From Pseudomonas sp. ICMP22404 (GTDB lineage Bacteria; Pseudomonadota; Gammaproteobacteria; Pseudomonadales; Pseudomonadaceae): a DNA stretch of 64,000 bases. Positions 33,709-41,962 of this stretch are shown one piece after another (position 1 is the stretch's first letter; each line of letters starts with the position of its first letter). A program made the position numbers and the translations under genes. The notes under the pieces are model-generated. The model saw only the letters and a list, made by a program, of their open reading frames with translations. It did no database searches and had not been told where the DNA came from. Location: NCBI RefSeq assembly GCF_006227205.1, contig NZ_VCNG01000015.1:87747-151746 (forward strand). Direction: 5' to 3'.

Positions 33709-33724
33709 TGTCAGACATTACAAC
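33709..33724 (-). promoter_or_regulatory. Shared TGACAG element, copy 3
   Basis: On the complement this reads TTGTAATGTCTGACAG, continuing TATACAGCGGA. Over the stretch TGACAGTA-NN-CAG-NN-GGA it agrees with copy 1 at all defined positions. TGACAG begins 107 bases before the start of the 148-aa gene. Confidence 0.5.
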
Positions 33725-33779
33725 TATACAAAGCGCAGCTTCTGTGCTTGATGCCGTGTGACGTCCTTGTCAAACCCAT

Positions 33780-36700
33780 TCAGTTAAGATCCTTCCGGCG
33801 ACCACGCACCAACCTCATCACCCCCACAAAAAACACCGGCACAAACACCACCGCCAACGTCGCGCTGATCATCCCGCCAATCACCCCGGTCCCGATGGCC
33901 TGCTGGCTCGCCGAACTGGCCCCGGTGGCGATTGCCAGGGGCACCACACCAAGGATGAACGCCAGGGAGGTCATGATGATCGGCCGCAGGCGCAGGCGTG
34001 CGGCCTGGAGGGTGGCGTCGACCAGGTCGTGGCCTTCGTCGTACAGGCTCTTGGCGAACTCGATGATCAGGATTGCGTTCTTCGCCGACAGGCCGATGAT
34101 GGTCACCAGGCCGACTTTGAAGAACACGTCGTTGGGCATACCGCGCAACGACACCGCCAGCACCGCGCCGAGTACCCCCAGCGGTACTACCAGCAGCACC
34201 GAGGCGGGAATCGACCAGCTCTCGTACAGCGCCGCCAGGCACAGGAACACCACCAGCAATGAAAGGCCCAGCAGGATTGGCGCCTGGGTGCCGGACAGGC
34301 GTTCCTGCAACGACAGACCGGTCCATTCCTGGCCCAGGCCTGCCGGCCCCTGGGCCACCAGCCGTTCGATCTCCGCCATGGCCTGGCCGGTGCTGTAGCC
34401 CGGTGCCGGTTCGCCGGAAATGCTGATGGCCGGGTAGCCGTTGTAGCGGGTCAGTTGCGTCGGGCCCTGAGTCCACTTGGCCTGGACGAAGGCCGACAAC
34501 GGCACCATTTTCCCGGCATCGTTGCGCACATGGATCTTCAGCAGATCGGCCACCTGGCTGCGCTGGTCGCCTTCGGCCTGGACCACCACCCGCTGCATGC
34601 GCCCCTGGTTGGGGAAGTCATTGATGTAGCTCGAACCCACAGCGGTCGCCAGCACATTGCCAACATCGGCGAAAGATACTCCCAGGGCATTGGCCTGCTT
34701 GCGGTCGACTTCCAGCTGTACTTGCGGCGCTTCGGCCAGGGCGCTTTCGCGCACGTTGATCAGCACCGGGCTTTTTTCGGCGGCGGCGAGCAATGCGTCG
34801 CGGGCCTGCATCAGCGTCGCGTGGCCGAGACCGCCGCGATCCTGCAGGCGGAACTCGAAGCCGCTGGACGTTCCCAGGCCATCTACCGGGGGTGGCAGCA
34901 CGGCGAAGGCCATGGCGTCCTTGATCCCGCCGAAGGCCTGGTTGGCACGCTCGGCAATGGCACTGGCCGAGTCGTCGCTGCCACGGTCCGACCAGTCCTT
35001 GAGGGTGGTGAATGCCAACGCCGCGTTCTGCCCGCTACCGGAGAAACTGAAGCCCAGGATCACCGTGCTGTCACCCACACCCGGCTCGCCGGCGTTATGT
35101 GCCTCGATCTGCTCAACCACTTGCACCGTGCGGTTCTTGCTCGCGCCGGGCGGCAGTTGGATGTCGGTGATGGTGTAGCCCTGGTCTTCCACCGGCAGGA
35201 ACGAGGAGGGCAGGCGACTGAACAGCAGACCCATGCCCACCAGCAGCAAACCGTAGATCACCAGGTAGCGTCCGGTACGTTTGAGGGCATAGGCGACCCA
35301 GCCTTGATAGCGCTCGCCCAGTTGATCGAAGCGGCGATTGAACCAGCCAAAGAAGCCGCCCTTGGCGTGATGCTCCCCCTGGCCGATAGGCTTGAGCAAG
35401 GTGGTGCACAGTGCGGGCGTCAGGCTCAGGGCCAGGAACGCCGAGAACAGGATCGACGTGGCCATGGACAGCGAGAACTGTCGATAGATCACACCCACCG
35501 AGCCCGGCATGAACGCCATAGGAATGAACACCGCCACCAGCACCAGGGTGATGCCGATGATGGCCCCGGTGATCTGGCGCATCGCCTTGCGCGTCGCGTC
35601 CTTGGGCGACAGCCCTTCGCTGGCCATGATCCGTTCGACGTTCTCCACCACGACGATGGCGTCGTCCACCAGGATGCCGATGGCCAGCACCATGCCGAAC
35701 ATGGTCAGCACGTTGATGGATAAGCCCAGGGCCAGCATGGTGGCGAACGTGCCCATCAGCGCCACCGGCACCACCAGGGTCGGGATCAGGGTGTAGCGGA
35801 TGTTCTGCAGGAACAGGAACATCACGGCGAACACCAGCAGCATGGCTTCACCGAGGGTGTAGATCACCTTGGTGATGGAGACCTTGACGAACGGCGAGGT
35901 GTCGTAGGGAATCTTGTACTCCACGCCGGCCGGGAAGTAGCGCGCCAGTTCGTCCATTTTCGCCCGCACCAGGGTCGCCGTGCTCAAGGCATTGGCCCCC
36001 GGCGACAGCTGCACGCCGACGGCCGTGGAGGGCTTGCCGTTGAGGCGGGTGGAAAACTGATACTCCTGGCTGCCGACCTCCACCCGCGCCACATCGCCGA
36101 TGCGCACGGTGGAACCGTCGGGGTTGGCCTTGAGCACGATGTCGGCGAACTCTTCCGGCGTCGACAACTGGCCCTTGACCAGGATGGTCGCGGTGATTTC
36201 CTGGGTGCCGCGGCTCGGCAAGTCGCCAATGCTGCCCGCTGAAACCTGGGCATTCTGCGCCAGGACGGCGGCGTTGACGTCGGCCGGAGTCAGGTTGAAG
36301 CCGAGCAGTTTCTGTGGGTCGATCCAGATCCGCATCGCCCGTTCGGCGCCGTACAACTGCGCCTTGCCGACGCCGTCCAGGCGCTTGATCTCGTTCATCA
36401 CGTTGCGCGCCAGGTAGTCGCTGAGGGCGACGTCGTCGAGCTTGCCGTCGTTGGACGTGAGGGTGATCAGCAGCAGGAAACCGGCCGAGACTTTGTCCAC
36501 CTGCAAGCCTTGCTGGGTGACCGCCTGGGGCAGGCGCGACTCCACCGCCTTGAGGCGGTTCTGCACGTCGACCTGGGCCAGTTCCGGGTTGGTGCCGGGC
36601 TTGAACGTCGCGGTGATAGTGGCGCTGCCCAGGCTGCTCTGGGAACCGAAGTACAGCAGGTTGTCGGCGCCATTGAGCTCTTCCTCGATCAGGCTGACGA

Positions 36701-36881
36701 CACTCTGGTCCACGGTTTGCGCCGAGGCACCGGGGTACACCGCGTAGATCTCGATTTGTGGTGGCGCGACGTCCGGGTACTGGGCCACCGGCAATTGCGG
36801 GATCGCCAGCACACCGGCCAGCAGGATGAACAACGCGACCACCCAGGCAAACACCGGACGGTCGATAAAGAACTGCGGCAT
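33780..36881 (-). CDS. RND efflux pump inner-membrane transporter (HAE1 type)
   Basis: 1033-aa resistance-nodulation-division transporter, proton-driven, with 12 membrane segments and two large periplasmic loops. MPQFFIDRPVFAWVVALFILLAG is the family start. The proton-relay aspartates are in GILVDDAIVVVENVERIM and the relay lysine in GLSAKNAILIIEFAKSLYDEGHDL. It follows its adaptor gene by 14 bases. No outer-membrane factor gene is present, so it must borrow a TolC/OprM-type channel. Which named Pseudomonas pump it corresponds to cannot be settled here. Confidence 0.95.
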   Translation of the reverse strand: MPQFFIDRPVFAWVVALFILLAGVLAIPQLPVAQYPDVAPPQIEIYAVYPGASAQTVDQSVVSLIEEELNGADNLLYFGSQSSLGSATITATFKPGTNPELAQVDVQNRLKAVESRLPQAVTQQGLQVDKVSAGFLLLITLTSNDGKLDDVALSDYLARNVMNEIKRLDGVGKAQLYGAERAMRIWIDPQKLLGFNLTPADVNAAVLAQNAQVSAGSIGDLPSRGTQEITATILVKGQLSTPEEFADIVLKANPDGSTVRIGDVARVEVGSQEYQFSTRLNGKPSTAVGVQLSPGANALSTATLVRAKMDELARYFPAGVEYKIPYDTSPFVKVSITKVIYTLGEAMLLVFAVMFLFLQNIRYTLIPTLVVPVALMGTFATMLALGLSINVLTMFGMVLAIGILVDDAIVVVENVERIMASEGLSPKDATRKAMRQITGAIIGITLVLVAVFIPMAFMPGSVGVIYRQFSLSMATSILFSAFLALSLTPALCTTLLKPIGQGEHHAKGGFFGWFNRRFDQLGERYQGWVAYALKRTGRYLVIYGLLLVGMGLLFSRLPSSFLPVEDQGYTITDIQLPPGASKNRTVQVVEQIEAHNAGEPGVGDSTVILGFSFSGSGQNAALAFTTLKDWSDRGSDDSASAIAERANQAFGGIKDAMAFAVLPPPVDGLGTSSGFEFRLQDRGGLGHATLMQARDALLAAAEKSPVLINVRESALAEAPQVQLEVDRKQANALGVSFADVGNVLATAVGSSYINDFPNQGRMQRVVVQAEGDQRSQVADLLKIHVRNDAGKMVPLSAFVQAKWTQGPTQLTRYNGYPAISISGEPAPGYSTGQAMAEIERLVAQGPAGLGQEWTGLSLQERLSGTQAPILLGLSLLVVFLCLAALYESWSIPASVLLVVPLGVLGAVLAVSLRGMPNDVFFKVGLVTIIGLSAKNAILIIEFAKSLYDEGHDLVDATLQAARLRLRPIIMTSLAFILGVVPLAIATGASSASQQAIGTGVIGGMISATLAVVFVPVFFVGVMRLVRGRRKDLN

Positions 36882-36895
36882 GGGAAACGTCCTGC

Positions 36896-38053
36896 TTACT
36901 GACCAAGTGCCTGGGCGAGTGGGAGAGGGGAGTTGTCGATCTGGACTTTTTCACCGGGGCGGGCATGTTGCAGGCCTTCGACGACGATGCGGTCGCCCGG
37001 CTTCAGGCCGTGGGTGACGATCCAGCGGTTGTCCTGTACGCCGCCCAGTTCCACCGGTTGCAGGCTGACTTGCTGCTCGGCGTCGACCAGCAACACCTGG
37101 GCGACGCCGGCACTGTCACGCTGGATGGCCCGTTGTGGCACGCTGATGCCTTGACGGTCGAAGGCCTGCTCCAGGCGCACGCGCACGAAGCTGCCGGGCA
37201 GCAGGTCGAGATCGGGGTTGGGGAACTCGCTGCGCAGGGTGATCTGGCCGGTGCCCGGGTCGACGCTGATGTCGGTGAACAACAGCTTGCCCGGTAGCGG
37301 GTAGAGGCTGCCGTCGTCCTGGATCAGCGTGGCCTTGGCCTGGTCCTGGCCGACCTGCTGCAACTGGCCGGCACGCAAGGCCCGGCGCAGCTCGTTGAGT
37401 TCGCGGGTCGATTGGGTGAGGTCGGCGTGGATCGGGTTCAATTGCTGGATGAGGGCCAGCGGCGTGGTTTCGTTCTGCCCCACCAGCGCGCCCTCGGTCA
37501 CCAGTGCCCGGCCGATGCGTCCGGTAATCGGCGCGGTGACCGTGGCATAACCCAGGTTCAACCGGGCCCGCTCGACGGCGGCCTTGTTGGCGGCGACATC
37601 GGCGGCGGTCTGGCGTGCGGCGGCGCGGGCGTTGTCGTAGTCCTGGGCGCTGATGGCGTTGTCCTCGATCAACCGGGCGTAGCGCTGCTCCTGCAAGCGC
37701 GCCTGGAACGCGTTGGCCTCGGCCTTGCGCAACGCCGCCTCGGCGCTGTCCAGGTCGGCCTTGAACGGCGCTGGGTCGATGCGGAACAGCACGTCGCCCT
37801 TTTTCACATCGCTGCCTTCGCGGTAGACCCGTTGCAACACCACACCGGGCACCCGTGCGCGGACTTCGGCGATGCGCGGCGCGGCGATACGCCCGCTCAA
37901 TTCGCTGCTGATGGACAGCGGCCGGGCTTCGACGGTTTCGATGGCAACGGTGGGGCGCGGTGCCTCGTCCGTGGGTGGCGAGGCCTTGTCGCAGGCGCTC
38001 AACGACAGTACCCCGAGCAACAGGCCCAGGGTGGCGAAAGAGTTCTTTGGCAT
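36896..38053 (-). CDS. RND efflux periplasmic adaptor (membrane fusion protein, lipoprotein)
   Basis: 385-aa adaptor linking the RND transporter to an outer-membrane channel. The signal sequence ends in a lipobox (LSLSAC, Cys21), so it is lipid-anchored. RVYREGSDVKKGDVLFRIDPAPFKADLDSAEAAL is the lipoyl-like hairpin region, followed by a coiled coil and NLGYATVTAPITGRIGRALVTEGALVG. First gene of the operon, divergent from a two-component system. Confidence 0.94.
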   Translation of the reverse strand: MPKNSFATLGLLLGVLSLSACDKASPPTDEAPRPTVAIETVEARPLSISSELSGRIAAPRIAEVRARVPGVVLQRVYREGSDVKKGDVLFRIDPAPFKADLDSAEAALRKAEANAFQARLQEQRYARLIEDNAISAQDYDNARAAARQTAADVAANKAAVERARLNLGYATVTAPITGRIGRALVTEGALVGQNETTPLALIQQLNPIHADLTQSTRELNELRRALRAGQLQQVGQDQAKATLIQDDGSLYPLPGKLLFTDISVDPGTGQITLRSEFPNPDLDLLPGSFVRVRLEQAFDRQGISVPQRAIQRDSAGVAQVLLVDAEQQVSLQPVELGGVQDNRWIVTHGLKPGDRIVVEGLQHARPGEKVQIDNSPLPLAQALGQ

Positions 38054-38213
38054 GGTGCTTCCCCAATGATGAACATCGCCATGCTACGGAGAGCGGTGGG
38101 GGACAGCGGTAAAGGTTTGTAGGGGGTGTGTGAAATTGTGTAAGGGGTTTGCTCGCGAGCGGGTGAGGACGTATATCCTTGGCAGCTTGAGATTTTCTGC
38201 GCCTGGCAGGGCC

Positions 38214-38283
38214 TCATCGCGAGCAGGCTCGCTCCCACAAGGTTCACGCAAAACCCTGTGGGAGCGAGCCTGCTCGCGATGGT
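38214..38283. repeat. REP pair (REPIN) in the efflux/two-component divergent region
   Basis: TCATCGCGAGCAGGCTCGCT and AGCGAGCCTGCTCGCGATGG in inverted orientation with a short spacer. It lies 38 bases before the response-regulator start, an unusual spot because it sits within the likely leader rather than after a gene. Confidence 0.92.
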
Positions 38284-38320
38284 GCCCTGCCAGGCGCCAC
38301 AGCACTTTCTGGAACTCCCC

Positions 38321-39022
38321 ATGCCCAACATCCTCCTGGTGGAAGACGACACCGCCCTCAGCGAACTGATCGCCAGTTACCTGGAACGCAACGGCTATCA
38401 GGTCAGCGTGCTCAGCCGGGGCGATCATGTGCGCGAACGGGCGCGGGTCGATCCGCCGGACCTGGTGATCCTCGACCTGATGCTGCCGGGGCTGGACGGC
38501 TTGCAGGTGTGCCGTTTGCTGCGGGCCGATTCGGCGACCCTGCCGATCCTGATGCTGACCGCCCGGGACGACAGTCACGACCAGGTGCTGGGCCTGGAGA
38601 TGGGCGCCGACGACTACGTCACCAAGCCGTGCGAGCCGCGGGTGTTGCTGGCGCGGGTGCGCACCTTGCTGCGGCGCAGCAGCCTCAGCGAGCCGCAGAC
38701 GGCCAACGACCGCATCCTCATGGGCAACCTCTGCATCGATTTATCCGAACGTACCGTGACCTGGCGCGGGCAAGCGGTGGAGTTGTCTAGTGGCGAGTAC
38801 AACCTGCTGGTGGTGCTGGCCCGTCATTCCGGCGAAGTGTTGAGCCGCGACCAGATCCTGCAACGCTTGCGCGGCATCGAGTTCAACGGCACCGACCGCT
38901 CGGTGGACGTGGCGATTTCCAAGCTGCGGCGCAAGTTCGACGACAACGCCGGCGAAGCGCGCAAGATCAAGACGGTGTGGGGCAAGGGGTATCTGTTCAG
39001 CCGCTCCGAGTGGGAGTGCTGA
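38321..39022 (+). CDS. RstA-like response regulator (OmpR family)
   Basis: 233-aa two-component regulator. The receiver has the acidic pair EDD, phospho-acceptor Asp52 (LVILDLMLPG), and the conserved Lys in DYVTKP. The winged-helix C-terminus contains LRGIEFNGTDRSVDVAISKLRRKFDDNAGEARKIKTVWGKGYLF, very like E. coli RstA. ATG at 38321 matches the family start; upstream the frame runs into a REP. It ends 4 bases before the sensor kinase gene and is divergent from the efflux operon, which it may control. Confidence 0.92.
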   Translation: MPNILLVEDDTALSELIASYLERNGYQVSVLSRGDHVRERARVDPPDLVILDLMLPGLDGLQVCRLLRADSATLPILMLTARDDSHDQVLGLEMGADDYVTKPCEPRVLLARVRTLLRRSSLSEPQTANDRILMGNLCIDLSERTVTWRGQAVELSSGEYNLLVVLARHSGEVLSRDQILQRLRGIEFNGTDRSVDVAISKLRRKFDDNAGEARKIKTVWGKGYLFSRSEWEC

Positions 39023-39026
39023 GTCG

Positions 39027-40331
39027 ATGTGGAAGCTGTTGATCCGCCTTTACCTGGTCACCATCGTGTCCTACAGCGCGGCGATCTACCTGATGCCGGA
39101 ACTGGTGATCCGCCTGTTCCATGAGCGGTTCATGAGCTACAACCTCGACTACTCCCGTGGCCTGCAAACCCTGATGAGCAAGCAGTTCCATGCCGTGCCG
39201 AGTGAGCAATGGCCGGCGCTGGCGGCGCAGATGGACAAGGAATTCGAACCGCTGCGCATCGAGTTGGCTGCCATTGATGACGCGGATTTCAGCGCGGATG
39301 AGCAGGCGCGTCTCAAGCGTGGCGAGAACGTGGTGCGCCTGGGTGACTGGGCCTGGCGCACCCTGGCGGTGGCGCCTCTGGACGAGCGCACGGTGGTCAA
39401 GATGATCGTTCCTCCTGACCCGACCGACGTCAATTGGTTGTACTGGAGCATCAACGTGTTGATCGGCGCGACGATGCTGGCGTGCCTGTTGCTGTGGCTG
39501 CGGCCGCACTGGCGCGACCTGGAGCGCCTCAGGAGCACCGCCGAACGCTTCGGCAAGGGCCATTTGAGCGAGCGCACGCACATCGCCTCCAGCTCGAACA
39601 TCGGTAGCCTGGCCCATGTGTTCGACACCATGGCCAGTGACATCGAGAACCTGCTCAACCAGCAGCGGGACTTGCTCAATGCGGTCTCCCATGAATTGCG
39701 TACCCCCTTGACCCGGCTCGACTTCGGTCTGGCCCTGGCGCTGTCCGATGACTTGCCACCGGCCAGCCGCGAGCGCCTGCAAGGGTTGGTGGCGCACATT
39801 CGTGAACTGGACGAGCTGGTACTGGAATTGCTCTCCTACAGTCGGTTGCAGAATCCCGAGCGCCTGCCGGAGCAGGTCGAAGTGCCGCTGGACGAGTTCA
39901 TCGACAGCATCCTGGGCAGCGTCGACGAGGACCTGGCTGCGCCGGACGTGGTGATCGACGTGCTCTTGCATGGGACGTTGGAGCGTTTTGTGCTGGACCC
40001 GCGGCTGACGGCCCGGGCACTGCAGAACCTGTTGCGCAATGCCATGCGTTATTGCGAGAAGCGGATCCAGGTCGGTGTGCGAGTGGGCGACGAGGGCTGC
40101 GAGATCTGGGTCGACGACGACGGCATCGGCATTCCCGACGGCGAGCGCGAGCGGGTGTTCGAGCCGTTCTACCGCCTGGACCGCAGCCGCGACCGCGCCA
40201 CGGGCGGTTTCGGCCTGGGCCTGGCCATCAGTCGCCGCGCCCTGGAAGCCCAGGGGGGCACCTTGACGGCTGACGTCTCACCGCTGGGCGGCGCACGCTT
40301 CAGGTTGTGGCTGCCAACGCCCCAGCCATAA
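39027..40331 (+). CDS. RstB-like sensor histidine kinase
   Basis: 434-aa membrane kinase. First membrane segment about 5-25, a periplasmic sensor of about 110 residues, second segment near 140-160 (WSINVLIGATMLACLLLWLRP), then HAMP, the H-box VSHELRTPLTRLDFGLALA (His near 222), N-box LLRNAMRYCEKR, and G-boxes DDDGIGIPDG and GGFGLGLAISRRALEAQGG. Forms an operon with the regulator just upstream. The signal is unknown. Confidence 0.93.
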   Translation: MWKLLIRLYLVTIVSYSAAIYLMPELVIRLFHERFMSYNLDYSRGLQTLMSKQFHAVPSEQWPALAAQMDKEFEPLRIELAAIDDADFSADEQARLKRGENVVRLGDWAWRTLAVAPLDERTVVKMIVPPDPTDVNWLYWSINVLIGATMLACLLLWLRPHWRDLERLRSTAERFGKGHLSERTHIASSSNIGSLAHVFDTMASDIENLLNQQRDLLNAVSHELRTPLTRLDFGLALALSDDLPPASRERLQGLVAHIRELDELVLELLSYSRLQNPERLPEQVEVPLDEFIDSILGSVDEDLAAPDVVIDVLLHGTLERFVLDPRLTARALQNLLRNAMRYCEKRIQVGVRVGDEGCEIWVDDDGIGIPDGERERVFEPFYRLDRSRDRATGGFGLGLAISRRALEAQGGTLTADVSPLGGARFRLWLPTPQP

Positions 40332-40341
40332 CCTGCAGTTT

Positions 40342-40420
40342 CCTGTGGCGAGGATTTACTGTGGCGAGGGGATTTAGCGAAACGTCGCACCGCCCCGCTG
40401 GGCCGCAAAGCGGCCCCCCC
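40342..40420. repeat. Partial copy of the GTGGCGAGGGG-family repeat
   Basis: CTGTGGCGAGGGGATTTAGC, then GAAACGTCGCACCGCCCCGCTGG, then a GCCGC-AAA-GCGGC hairpin. It matches the inverted right half of the copy at 8301-8452. A second truncated CCTGTGGCGAGGATTTA precedes it. Located in the convergent gap after the kinase gene. Confidence 0.8.
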
Positions 40421-40424
40421 TTCA

Positions 40425-41066
40425 TCACCCAAACAACCCCGCCGCAATATTGATCGAGAACCCGAGAATCGCCGTGTTGAACACAAACCCGATCAACGAC
40501 TGCGCCAGCACGATCTTGCGTAACTGCCGGGTGGCAACGCCCACGTCCGAGGTCTGGACGGCCACGCCGATGGTGAACGAGAAATACAGGAAGTCCCAGT
40601 AATTGGGCGTGGTCAGCCCTTCGGCAAACCGCAGGGCCGGCTCCTTACCGTCCCAGGTGTAATACAAACGCGCGTAATGAACGCTGAAGATCACCCCGAT
40701 CAGCAGCCATGAACCGATCACCGTGAGCGCGGTGAAACCGTAATGCAGCAGCTTGCCTGCGGTTTGCAGGTCGCGGCTGCCGGCCAGCTCGAAGGTGATG
40801 GTCGCCAGGCTGGCCAGCGCCGCGATGCAGACCACCAGCAGGACCAGCCCGGCATTTTCGTCTTCGATCTCGGCGATGCGCCTGACGTCGGGCGCCTTGG
40901 CGCGCACGGTCAGCCAGACCATCAGTGCCAGGTACGTCCAGACTCCGACATTCCAGCCGATGAGGATTTTGCCGATGACTGAATCCGCGGGAACCAGGAG
41001 TCCCGCGATCAGGCCAAGGGCCGTTGCGCCGGAAAGGCGTGGGTGGGTGCGAGCGAGGAGGGGCAC
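40425..41066 (-). CDS. DUF1345 family membrane protein
   Basis: 213-aa inner-membrane protein with about five hydrophobic segments. The DUF1345 pattern is seen in VHYARLYYTWDG and in TPNYWDFLYFSFTIGVAVQTSDVGVATRQLRKIVLAQSLIGFVFNTAILGFSINIAAGL. The function of the family is unknown; the FSFTIG stretch resembles ion-channel pore helices. GTG start at 41066. It begins 3 bases after pncA ends, so the two are co-transcribed. Confidence 0.88.
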   Translation of the reverse strand: MPLLARTHPRLSGATALGLIAGLLVPADSVIGKILIGWNVGVWTYLALMVWLTVRAKAPDVRRIAEIEDENAGLVLLVVCIAALASLATITFELAGSRDLQTAGKLLHYGFTALTVIGSWLLIGVIFSVHYARLYYTWDGKEPALRFAEGLTTPNYWDFLYFSFTIGVAVQTSDVGVATRQLRKIVLAQSLIGFVFNTAILGFSINIAAGLFG

Positions 41067-41069
41067 AGG

Positions 41070-41699
41070 TTAGTTCGTCATGTCGGTGGACTGAATCAAT
41101 TGCACACCCGCTTGTTGCATCCGTCGGAGCGCCGCGTCTATCGAACCCTCGATATCGATGCCCCGGCAAGCGTCGAGTACCACGACGGCATTGAACCCCG
41201 CGATCCGCGCATCCAGGGCGGTGAACATCACGCAGAAATCCAGGGCCAGCCCCACCACATAGACGGTGTCGACGCCGCGCTCCTTGAGGTAACCCGCCAA
41301 CCCGGTGGGTGTCTGGCGGTCGGCCTCCATGAACGCCGAATAACTGTCGATGTCCGGGTTGCAGCCCTTGCGGATGATCAGTTGGGCATGGGGCAGGTCC
41401 AGTGCCGGGTGCAACGCCGCGCCTTGGCTGCCTTGTATGCAGTGGTCGGGCCACAGGGTTTGTTCGCCGTAGGGCAACGGGATGGTGTCGAACGGTTGCT
41501 TGCCAGGGTGGCTGGACGCAAACGAAGCGTGTCCGGCCGGGTGCCAGTCCTGTGCTAGGATGACCCGCGTGAATGACCGGCCCAGACGGTTGATCAGTGG
41601 CACGATCTCATCGCCCCCTGGCACGGCCAACTGGCCACCCGGGATGAAATCGTTCTGTACGTCTATCACCAGCAATGCAGTAGTTGTGGCGCGAGTCAT
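41070..41699 (-). CDS. pncA: Nicotinamidase PncA
   Basis: 209-aa isochorismatase-fold hydrolase that converts nicotinamide to nicotinate for NAD salvage. Catalytic Asp in LLVIDVQNDFIPGG, metal ligands in AQDWHPAGHASFASSHPG, and the nucleophile Cys in VGLALDFCVMFTALDA with the preceding cis-peptide region. AAGGAG lies before the ATG. First gene of a two-gene unit with the DUF1345 protein. Confidence 0.94.
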   Translation of the reverse strand: MTRATTTALLVIDVQNDFIPGGQLAVPGGDEIVPLINRLGRSFTRVILAQDWHPAGHASFASSHPGKQPFDTIPLPYGEQTLWPDHCIQGSQGAALHPALDLPHAQLIIRKGCNPDIDSYSAFMEADRQTPTGLAGYLKERGVDTVYVVGLALDFCVMFTALDARIAGFNAVVVLDACRGIDIEGSIDAALRRMQQAGVQLIQSTDMTN

Positions 41700-41962
41700 G
41701 GCTACGTTCTCCTTGAAGTCGTCTGCAAGCTTAGCGGAACCGGATCGGATCCAGTATCGTCGCGGGCTACTACGTCATCGCGAACAGCCGCGCGAAGCGG
41801 CGGCACACCCAACAGTAATCTCCATGCACGGCGAAGTGTCTTTCGTCGTAAACATTCCCAGATTGATGGCTTTTTGATACTTCCTGCGAAGGGATTGAGT
41901 ACAATCGCAGCCTCAACCGGGCATGGAGGCAGTTCGGCGTTTCAGCTACGAGAAAACCCCCC

